Source of the DNA: Verrucomicrobiota bacterium
GTDB taxonomy: Bacteria > Verrucomicrobiota > Lentisphaeria > Oligosphaerales > Oligosphaeraceae
Direction of reading: 5' to 3'
Assembly: GCA_019136135.1 (NCBI GenBank)
Contig: JAGVUR010000103.1
Coordinates: forward strand, 1-32,680
Length of the DNA: 32,680 nucleotides
The translations under genes were made by a program, and so were the position numbers. How positions within the stretch are numbered: the first letter of the stretch is position 1; each line of letters begins with the position of its first letter. Under the pieces are notes generated by a model. That model made no database searches and was not told the origin of the DNA. It saw only the letters and a list, made by a program, of their open reading frames with translations. Below, in pieces: positions 27,501-32,680 of the stretch.

Positions 27501-27851
27501 GACGGGGACAACACCCTCCTCTCATTCCAGTTCCTAGGCTACAGAACACCAAATACAATCATCTATAGACCATGCGGAGATCAACACCCCCCAGATGAAA
27601 TCACAACCGATATCCTCGTAACGGCAGATGAAGACTGGACAATCAAATACGTCACGCTCGACGCAACGAACAAAACGATCGCACAATCAAAGCCACAGAA
27701 AATCAAGGCAGACGGGAAATGGATCCGCAAACTCAAATTCACGCTGGAAAACAACCCAAATCAACCAAAGACCCCAGTGGATTCTTTCGGATTCATACTC
27801 AATCCGCCCGATAGATCCAAGGCACACGTCATCATCGACAACATCAGGTAA
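21540..27851 (+). CDS. Giant secreted modular protein with repeated carbohydrate-binding/Ig-like modules
   Basis: The 2103-residue precursor starts with a signal peptide (MKTILFIISVAVAFNAFA, cut before QTAQ). Residues of about 150-345 and 715-915 each look like concanavalin-A-like (laminin G/DUF1080-type) jelly-roll domains; both have an FWxxY/W-type opening and DVWFDNVHILDF or FDDLEV endings. From about 950, three modules repeat: a CBM-like beta-sandwich (950-1125, 1315-1495, 1695-1863), an FnIII-like domain (1126-1200, 1497-1576, 1865-1945), and, in the first two, an Ig-like Big_5 domain (1201-1310, 1577-1688) ending in DKTPP at 1308 and 1685. A further CBM-like domain ends the chain. No catalytic motif or C-terminal anchor is recognised. 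It is rich in Asn, Lys, Thr and Pro. Polysaccharide binding or adhesion is inferred. Confidence 0.72.
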   Translation: MKTILFIISVAVAFNAFAQTAQLRKLRHETFELKAWPEKSDSPRKLILGTPTGDNATITLENNTVTTLIHDATTGIDQTIKSEFDPAHAPIIIRRHGQWLELLSNKKTIATTLSYVNLKGDATCNEIDGKPAFANTEYQRLEPFVFGDDFMRTEEEAKQWGVWQPISGNWKIHSVMERIHANPAANIREGYIPVPDRSPNPFCLSGNAPEGEALIVTGYPFWTNYEASITMKPFIGSTAALVFAFRDKDNFSRIQWTLDSFSINPTQIALIHRVDGKDLPPQETREIPARAETWYKLAVKLQPMYLQVIVDGTPLLTTAHSLPGGKVGLMAKGISDTFFDDLEVNTIQETPLLDSILADAIQQDPNADNAWKATDSKLAATPQKNATATLKLGRDSWKPQRIAVSIPFKKAQGQQGIAFGKDLAWRAIWQDQTIKLIHQDKTIQQISCPGNPKQPLEFALDNTEPGIVTVWTNGNLAIRNPIEKEHQAGTLALIAQDKNAEFQNIVLFQKLNRDWELPVDISRFANDPYMQGWASTRYAWIKLGDKTNNDFPQKRLFNGDIYGAFSLDFPLQNNLNILFGHDEPTSENAYCLKSSVNPETLDGTVELLKQGISIAKATFKAKQKTVIQGVQIIDEKIGARPRTPDTNTYGKLALRRDGFVIWAMLDEQPLFNIQDLQPLMGRALIAEIPEQMDLIHLEIKREKSRDYLFEKAEADWFQVGRWEVTNRFACDPRWSHLNGESMGVAALWSKFVLEGDYTIECFAGMRMRQGELLEGARLSYPRVGDINVALDADGYELFSGYNLILVAWDQEWSEKWTQFWRKGKVVNQTDVELIPRGRYRAPDSRAIEVDYDPGGRPVHGAWYALKIRKSGDRFDVWFDNVHILDFVEKDPFKAGQRLALWTQHNSIVLARMKVNYTQLTPKFFEPRGATTKVPHPKPELEQHGVSVISSPKINTIPIPWNEDQSAEIFLDDDKPRKDSGQTWNCVNANSGGDAGVAIDIQPCDIHRIDKLEFDFKPDNNAKVNLYLTFAEDPITRYFINLTGPDYDAPNIVKLDAKLNIRPNTWNRIELDPKQIMLNSVPWNKNKILSSMMIGMLHEGYQNAGLGANPKNASYKLANINIKANYPNTFTFRWNTPKDGKVPQYSYWFDDNPKHDTPPEKQTEGTTETTTTKQTGKYFHLMAKTEGDKWEHALSFQVPEPTPVQQLQMTILDPKPAETWGGNPIVLKFDQKTNVIPILDTVEFKIGDQSITANPLNSTFNPENRTLTILPKFNEVKPDTPLKASIQFTDSRGNKIVKDWTLTFNPKLDKTPPDAPIIKEFHSVLAGKAYPWNNEVGPSTSRSKVNIDITPRTNVLPMATVTNTICGTDGGINLKLPGFSASKHPFLAFDYNIPNPETYVDLMISSSQRRAYMGITDKEQRDRFIYLGDIPDIVPDGTWRTALVDFRPHINEMAEDFPRQAWNITGIEIGNWNYSGSQPGSQFKVSNVKIANIATTLNAPLNIAWTTVDPAGTDAFSFVCDNNPDTIPDETPNSDSPKATLENLPQGLNYFHVRARDKNGNWGPTAHAMICIDNSIPKILITYPENNAKDAPREIKVTFNEDSGFMDFTGTMLTVNDKSRTLNKSNTTYDPKTKTLTWSLVSDSNLTGGVLKDGMAFNARISGIKNAAGQEAKPIDWSWTLDYSKDKTPPRQPYLGEIDYASFRHVQHYSNPEARYWFNRFYTETAIVMDEQSKSSCLELKRDDDDKKRYFTYLTTNVFDPNQYPYIRFKYKISPGTKANFYLYINKEWGAVVLTGDKTSHQVLQTIEEAKDDNTWRTAFLDVKQLVAKVAPDAPNTKVSYTGVGELGAMSPAGSIRIDDYALVPVLPPIQLLYLSSTDESGISAFNVKLDQNDTLDNLKPLPENFFRQRFAFKALDKPGLWFFAAQAIDGPGHLSEAVAFPFYCDQPALSDGQPDGLELAPNAAPWKHTPENLKQKRTLCVSRVVKTDGDNTLLSFQFLGYRTPNTIIYRPCGDQHPPDEITTDILVTADEDWTIKYVTLDATNKTIAQSKPQKIKADGKWIRKLKFTLENNPNQPKTPVDSFGFILNPPDRSKAHVIIDNIR

Positions 27852-27870
27852 CTCGCCGCGCTCGTCTTTG

Positions 27871-28668
27871 CTATGTCATCGCAGGCGCCAGCAAATCCCA
27901 TAAAAGCTTGACCAGCAGCAGGAACAAGACGACAAACAGCATCTTGCGAACCCAGCTGGAGCCGAACTTCAGGCAAAATGTCGCGCCAAGATAGCCGCCA
28001 ATCATCGTCGCGACGGCGGCCGGCAACGCAATGTCATAGCGCACTGACCTATTGAAGATAAACACAGCCAACGAAGCCACGTTCGCACCCCAATTCAACA
28101 CCTTGGCATTTGCGGACGCCGTCACCAAATCATACTTCATCCAAGCGACCATGGCGACAATCAGGAACGTACCCGAACCAGGTCCGACCAACCCGTCGTA
28201 CAACCCGATTCCCAAGCCAAGGCACGCAGGTGGAAGCCACAACCCTACCCCTTTGCGCTCCTCGTCAATGCCGTTGCCACCGTCTTTAGGGACGCCGCGA
28301 AAAGCCATGTAGCCGCCAACAAAAGGCAATGCGCCAACGATCAACCACTTCAGCGCACGCTCTGGCAACGATACCGCCAATGACGCTCCCAAGCCTCCAC
28401 CCACCAAGGCCAGCACGAGACCTACCAGCGCCTCGCGCCAGCGAATCGCACCACTTCGACCATACTTGACGATCGCGATGCTCGAACCAAGGCACGCCGA
28501 CAACTTGTTGCTCCCCGCGGCAACCTGCGCAGGCAAGCCAACAATCAAGTACGCCGGCAACGAAATCAACCCGCCGCCGCCGGCAATCGCGTCCACAAAT
28601 CCCGCCAATCCGCAAAGCACGCAGACCAGCATCACGCCAAGAAAACTCACCTCGCCGCCAACTAGCAT
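27871..28668 (-). CDS. TauE/SafE family sulfite exporter-type permease (TSUP)
   Basis: The 265-residue protein has the two-repeat membrane architecture of the TSUP family, with the hallmark glycine-rich loops GFVDAIAGGGGLISLPA near the N-terminus and GLYDGLVGPGSGTFL in the second half, and about eight transmembrane segments. The family exports or imports sulfite, sulfoacetate or related organosulfur anions. The stop of the upstream gene at 28678 is only nine bases from the ATG, and GAGGG overlaps that stop, so the two are co-translated. It converges on the giant-protein gene with 19 bp between stops and no terminator visible in between. The substrate is not determined. Confidence 0.9.
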   Translation of the reverse strand: MLVGGEVSFLGVMLVCVLCGLAGFVDAIAGGGGLISLPAYLIVGLPAQVAAGSNKLSACLGSSIAIVKYGRSGAIRWREALVGLVLALVGGGLGASLAVSLPERALKWLIVGALPFVGGYMAFRGVPKDGGNGIDEERKGVGLWLPPACLGLGIGLYDGLVGPGSGTFLIVAMVAWMKYDLVTASANAKVLNWGANVASLAVFIFNRSVRYDIALPAAVATMIGGYLGATFCLKFGSSWVRKMLFVVLFLLLVKLLWDLLAPAMT

Positions 28669-28677
28669 CCCCAGCCC

Positions 28678-30042
28678 TCAATCGGTAACAATTCCCTTCC
28701 GCCCCAATTCCATGGCACGTTGATGCCACGACTCGGCATCGCACTCGAAAGCGCTGGTACGCAAACGATACCGCAAGTCGATTCCGTGAGGGATCGTCGC
28801 ATTCCTAAAGCAAACGAAATAATGCTTCCTGTAAATGTCCTTCCGATCCCAATAGTGGATCAGCCAGGGATATCCCTTTGGCGTTTCCACAATTGAGGTC
28901 ACGGTGCCCTTCCCCAATTGACGACTGTACACGGCGCTCCACTTGACGGGAACCTCGATCCTGCCACCATCATCCCCGACAAACTCGCCGGAAATGGTTT
29001 TCCCGTCCAATCCTTCAGCCAGATAATCGCTCATAGTCACCAGCCAAGGATGCATGAAGTGGTAGACCAATGACATCGGCAAGTCCTCGTCGCAACGCAT
29101 GGTCACGGTTTCCTCTAGGACTTCCCCGGTCAACCGAGTTTCGCAAACCAATCGCAATTTGCCGCACAGCGAACTGTGCTTCCTGAACAAAAACTCACGT
29201 CCAGTCAAAGCCAGTTCAGTCTTTCCCCGTCCCAATGCAACAACGTCAACCTTTTCACCATCACGAAGAAGCTCGACAGACTCCACAACCTCGTCTTCGT
29301 TCTCCCTATGACCGCTGCCAACAAAACCACGCATCCCACGGAAGGTAACCGTCGTCCCCCAATGGCTTCCAAAGGAATCCTTCCCCAGTCGAACACCGCG
29401 ATAATCCAAACGATACGGAGTCCAAAATGACCGTGCCTCGAAGCGGGTGCTCAAATCTCCGCAAGTAAGCACGATCGAAGGCGGCCAGGCATCCTCCTTC
29501 AATTCCTGCTCCGTCAATACGACACGCTCGATCGCCAACGCACCGGCACCGGCGCCATCATTGGACCAAAACGAAAATCGGACAACCAGATGATCCGTGC
29601 CGGCTGGATATGGACATAAACTTCCGGGACCAACAACAAATTGACGTTCCTGAGCACGAGTCTCCGCTTCGCATTCCCCAGATGACCAGCAAGAGTATTG
29701 GACCAGGCGACGACCTGATGAATCGTTGCAGCACACGGAAAACCCAACGACGCCGCGCTCAACACCCAAGTTCCAGAAACGAGCCTTGACCTCATAGGGC
29801 TTCTCGGCGGACAAATCAACGCCCAAACGCAACGGGCGAGTCTGGAAGCCGCCATTTTTTCCCATGCCACGTACCACAGCAACGGGAATGCCATCGCGTT
29901 GCTCAAGTTCGGCGCAACCCGCCACATCGGGAACACGTTGCCACGACGACAATCCCTTCGTAAAATCAAATTCCATACCGAGGCTTCCCAGGCTTGAAAA
30001 CAAGACGAACACCAAAATCCACTGCCAAACACGGATTTTCAT
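28678..30042 (-). CDS. Secreted two-part protein of unknown function
   Basis: The 454-residue precursor starts with MKIRVWQWILVFVLFSSLGSLG, a signal peptide. The first 170 residues after it look like a CBM-like beta-sandwich (GMEFDFTKGLSSWQRV, SKNGGFQTRPL, HLVVRFSFWSND). The C-terminal 270 look like a beta-rich galactose-mutarotase/polysaccharide-lyase-like fold (EARSFWTPYRLDYRG, YHFMHPW, WLIHYWDRKD). I cannot name the family. The frame is open back to 30093, overlapping the transporter stop, but AAGGGGGTG lies just before the ATG at 30042, where the signal peptide begins. It sits between the OPT-like transporter and a TSUP permease. A role in oligosaccharide handling is inferred from location and fold impression. 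Confidence 0.65.
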   Translation of the reverse strand: MKIRVWQWILVFVLFSSLGSLGMEFDFTKGLSSWQRVPDVAGCAELEQRDGIPVAVVRGMGKNGGFQTRPLRLGVDLSAEKPYEVKARFWNLGVERGVVGFSVCCNDSSGRRLVQYSCWSSGECEAETRAQERQFVVGPGSLCPYPAGTDHLVVRFSFWSNDGAGAGALAIERVVLTEQELKEDAWPPSIVLTCGDLSTRFEARSFWTPYRLDYRGVRLGKDSFGSHWGTTVTFRGMRGFVGSGHRENEDEVVESVELLRDGEKVDVVALGRGKTELALTGREFLFRKHSSLCGKLRLVCETRLTGEVLEETVTMRCDEDLPMSLVYHFMHPWLVTMSDYLAEGLDGKTISGEFVGDDGGRIEVPVKWSAVYSRQLGKGTVTSIVETPKGYPWLIHYWDRKDIYRKHYFVCFRNATIPHGIDLRYRLRTSAFECDAESWHQRAMELGRKGIVTD

Positions 30043-30089
30043 TTCATGCACCCCCTTACTTTCCCAGGAAAACCCGGTCGAGTTTGCCA

Positions 30090-32132
30090 TCAACCAAGCA
30101 AAACCCTGAAGGCCTTCGGCATTTCGCCGTTCGTGGCGAAATAGTAGATTGCCGCCACCACGCTAGGCAAGATAGCACCTAGGATTTCACCTGCGATCAA
30201 GCCGATCATAAACGGCTTAGCCTTGGCATAAACATTAGTGCCGCCATACTTGATCACCAGTTTCTTGATGACCCAGCCGATGAAGAACGAACCTGCCAGC
30301 GACGGCATGTGCGGCGTGTTCCATGTCACAAACATCATCGGATGCAATGGCCACCATGTGAACCGCAAGCGAGCCGCACTAAAAGCAAGCACCAACGCCA
30401 AGCCGATCACAAAGCTCCACATGCACATGCCGTTGGGAGCCATATTCGCAAAGCGAGCCCAGCCAGAAACAGACTCGGACTGCTCCAATACACCCTGGGC
30501 AAGCAACTTCTGCTTCACGGCGATCGCATTGTTGAACTGCATCCTCGGAACAGCTTCCTCGGCCCAGCCTTCCCAAATCGCACTGCCATGATCGTACTGG
30601 AGATACAAGGTCAATGGCAAGGCAACAGCCAAGCCGACAATCAAAGCGACACCAGCCCAGAAGCTTGTCTTGCCCAAAGGCTGACGCTGACGCTCAAGCA
30701 TCTTCATCGAATTCATCATGAATGGCATCAGCGACTCCCGAGGATCGCAGATCAAGACCACGGAAATTGTCTGCATGATCAACAAGGTCCTCGGACCAAG
30801 ATTGACCGACCCCAGCAAGCCCCAGATGATGCAGCATGGAAACACGTTCAACTGCAAATGGAACAAGCCTGATTCGCATACGATACGGGCCATCACCACG
30901 TAGAAGATAACAATCACGCTGGAGTACATGACCGCCAGCTGCCAGTCCATTCCGGCGTAAACAAGGTAGGCGGTAAACAAAACGATAAACACGATGAAAA
31001 GACGGCAGCCCCAGGTCTGAAGGCCAGGCGCCTGATCCTTGCCGCGATTCAAGCCCAATGCCGTCTTCAATACGTTCCAATAGTAGTACCGTCCCGTATA
31101 GCAGATGGTCAGGAACAAGCCGACCGTACTGCCGTACAGAAGGAACATCTTGGCATTGAGGCAGGTGTACCAGTACGAGCCTTCGATAGGCTGGGTCAAT
31201 GTGATTCCATATTGCGCCAGGAAGCCGCAGACAATCGCCCACAACCAAGGGGCAACGGCAAACGTAAACGAAATGTCAGACGGAATCAGAAAGCAGATTC
31301 CAAGCACCGTGAAATAAATCGTCGGCCAGAACAAGGACCAACCACCACCCCGGGTAACAATCGGGAACACCCGCCCGAAACCGCCTAGAGGCAAGCGCAA
31401 TTGAACAGGGATCATCTGCTCGGGAAACCATACGCACAGATAGTTGTTCAAGTGTATGCACAGAACCATCCCCAATCCAATCCAAAACAACTTGGTCCTG
31501 AACATCGTGCTGCCCCAAGAATTTTTAGCGGGCAGCAACGAATCAACAAACCCGGCTATGGGATATGGTATATGCTCGTGACTAGACCATTGTTGATGCA
31601 AGACCGTACTTAGCGCAATCATCGCAAACCACAACAAAACGATCATCGGCGTCCAGAATACGACCGGGCGGCGCCACTCCTTCCAGGGAATGCTGCTGAA
31701 GCTCGCATGCTTGTCGCCTTCGCCCAAGCCGGCTGAAAAGCCGTCGAGGACCGCGTCGTTGCTCTTGTAGTCGGGAAGCATCCTTTCGGGAATGTAGTCC
31801 AGGATCTTGTTCTCGCGCCAGGAAGCCTCGGTCTGCTGATATCGCACAGGCATGATCAGCGATGATGTGAACGTACGCAACAAACCCGAACCAGGAACAG
31901 GGCAACTCGCCAGCGTAATCGCCATGATCACAGTCAATTCACCTGCCGTGAAGCGACGCTTGCCCAGCCAAGGATTGATCAACGCCACAAAAACAATCAG
32001 CATTCCGTAAACGGAAACCGGCATGCTGTTCCCAACCAGGAAGGTCTGACGCAATATACGGTCGTTGAAAAAACTCGCGCCGCAAACCGATATCGCACCC
32101 AACAAGCCCAAGACAATCGAACGTACTGACAT
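30090..32132 (-). CDS. DUF6785/OPT-like polytopic membrane protein
   Basis: The 680-residue protein has about 13-15 transmembrane segments and resembles the DUF6784/DUF6785 membrane family found in Lentisphaerota, Planctomycetota and Verrucomicrobiota, distantly related to oligopeptide transporters. Recognisable features are HEHIPYPIAGF (about 188), repeated Pro-Gly-containing re-entrant loops and WWPLHPMMFVTWNTPHM in the last third. AGGTGG precedes the ATG. It starts a minus-strand run with the secreted two-part protein and the TSUP permease. The substrate is not determined; uptake of oligopeptide- or glycan-derived compounds is suggested only by the family. Confidence 0.83.
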   Translation of the reverse strand: MSVRSIVLGLLGAISVCGASFFNDRILRQTFLVGNSMPVSVYGMLIVFVALINPWLGKRRFTAGELTVIMAITLASCPVPGSGLLRTFTSSLIMPVRYQQTEASWRENKILDYIPERMLPDYKSNDAVLDGFSAGLGEGDKHASFSSIPWKEWRRPVVFWTPMIVLLWFAMIALSTVLHQQWSSHEHIPYPIAGFVDSLLPAKNSWGSTMFRTKLFWIGLGMVLCIHLNNYLCVWFPEQMIPVQLRLPLGGFGRVFPIVTRGGGWSLFWPTIYFTVLGICFLIPSDISFTFAVAPWLWAIVCGFLAQYGITLTQPIEGSYWYTCLNAKMFLLYGSTVGLFLTICYTGRYYYWNVLKTALGLNRGKDQAPGLQTWGCRLFIVFIVLFTAYLVYAGMDWQLAVMYSSVIVIFYVVMARIVCESGLFHLQLNVFPCCIIWGLLGSVNLGPRTLLIMQTISVVLICDPRESLMPFMMNSMKMLERQRQPLGKTSFWAGVALIVGLAVALPLTLYLQYDHGSAIWEGWAEEAVPRMQFNNAIAVKQKLLAQGVLEQSESVSGWARFANMAPNGMCMWSFVIGLALVLAFSAARLRFTWWPLHPMMFVTWNTPHMPSLAGSFFIGWVIKKLVIKYGGTNVYAKAKPFMIGLIAGEILGAILPSVVAAIYYFATNGEMPKAFRVLLG

Positions 32133-32429
32133 GATACCACCTGATTATAAGCAAAAATCCTCGACCTGAACTCGCAGGCAAGGAGTAAATATATAGTTGA
32201 CAGACTTGCAATATATACCCCATTCAAATTCTTTCAATGACAACAAAACCGATTTCAAACTCAACGGAAAATCAAAATCAGCTGATTGCCTACCGCCAAA
32301 ACAACCAGCCTTATCCACGTTGCCTTTGTGCCGATTTTTCTGATTCCCAAAAATACTCCATCGTCTTGAACTTAACTAAGTTGTGCTTACCTTAATGAAC
32401 CTACCCAACCCATTTCAAGGAGTCGCCTC
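32133..32429. other. AT-rich divergent intergenic region at the right edge
   Basis: It separates the OPT-like gene (minus) from the partial secreted-protein gene (plus). It contains AT-rich stretches, e.g. AATATATA near 32190-32215, which fit promoters on both strands, but I see no confident -35/-10 pair. AAGGAG at 32417-32422 is the ribosome site of the partial gene. Confidence 0.4.
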
Positions 32430-32680
32430 ATGAAAACCCAATTGGTCGCCTTGGCGCTGTGCACCTCTCTCGCCTACGCAAACTCAGTCGATATCATCCA
32501 AGGCAACACGCCGAAAATCTTCCTGCAATACGACAGGAATCCGCAACTGGAGCCAATGATCCAGAGAATCCAAAGGCTCGTAAAGACCAAGTACGGAACA
32601 GAGCTTCCAGTCGCAAAGCCAACCGACCAGCCAAAACTAATCATCAGGATCCAATCCAGGCTCGGCGACAAGGACTATAC
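32430..32680 (+). CDS. Secreted protein, partial (3' end beyond window)
   Basis: The first 83 residues are visible. A signal peptide MKTQLVALALCTSLAYANS is followed by a short beta/alpha stretch with the pattern IFLQYDRNPQLEP, then YGTELPV and KLIIRIQSR. This order, a helix of surface charge, an ELP motif and then a strand, recalls the N-terminal domain of alpha-glucuronidase/DUF4838-type proteins that are common in this phylum; with so little sequence this is weak. AAGGAG lies seven bases before the ATG. It is divergent from the OPT-like operon. The frame remains open to the window end. Confidence 0.75.
   Translation, partial: MKTQLVALALCTSLAYANSVDIIQGNTPKIFLQYDRNPQLEPMIQRIQRLVKTKYGTELPVAKPTDQPKLIIRIQSRLGDKDY

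Noticed and set aside
32190..32220. AT-rich TATATA runs as a promoter for the OPT-like gene
   Set aside because: No -35 box at proper spacing could be matched on the minus strand; the TATAAT near 32147 is too close to the start codon to leave a leader.

Overview
The window looks like a chromosomal segment from a bacterium of the PVC superphylum, most plausibly Lentisphaerota (Victivallales-like). This rests on family content: a type IV-prepilin-like protein with a solute-binding-style C-terminus, a DUF4091 glycan protein, a DUF6785/OPT-like membrane protein, the GGGtGRT protein with its NifU-like partner, and many secreted carbohydrate-related proteins. There are no tRNA, rRNA, phage, transposase or CRISPR genes. 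Taxonomy is an inference from these families, not a measurement.

Layout. 1-331 is non-coding and ends in a 14-bp perfect inverted repeat. 332-4883 (minus) is a probable operon in the order phasin-like protein, folC, LarA-family protein and DUF4091 protein; folC and larA overlap by 4 bp. 5175-6863 (plus) is a secreted alpha/beta hydrolase, convergent with a prepilin-like gene at 6874-7566 (minus). 7567-8575 carries no convincing gene. It is a mosaic of short tandem arrays (GTCAGACCC at about 10.5-bp spacing, a 19-20-bp unit, then 23 strictly phased 9-mers), followed by a hairpin/palindrome module and a terminator.

8576-19311 is almost entirely minus-strand: GGGtGRT protein with a NifU-like scaffold; CBM9-like protein; serine beta-lactamase-like hydrolase; sugar isomerase/epimerase; MreB; LOG-family protein; two tandem paralogous secreted proteins of unknown function; and a CofE (F420-0:glutamate ligase)-family protein. 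guaB (19600-21117, plus) is divergent from the last of these and has a clear promoter and terminator. Just after its terminator sits a second copy of the hairpin/palindrome module. 21540-27851 (plus) encodes a giant secreted protein of repeated carbohydrate-binding/Ig-like modules. It converges on a minus-strand set at 27871-32132: OPT-like transporter, secreted two-part protein and TauE/SafE permease. A secreted protein starts at 32430 and runs off the right edge.

How the genes fit together. Housekeeping genes (guaB, folC, mreB) are interleaved with genes for taking, binding and trimming glycans or their ester decorations (DUF4091, esterase, CBM9-like, TIM-barrel isomerase, giant modular protein, OPT-like transporter). 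The plus strand is C-rich over G in both plus- and minus-strand genes, so the minus strand is probably the leading strand. The least explained objects are the composite repeat, present in two 112-bp copies next to terminators, the paralogous secreted pair, the giant modular protein and the CofE-like protein.
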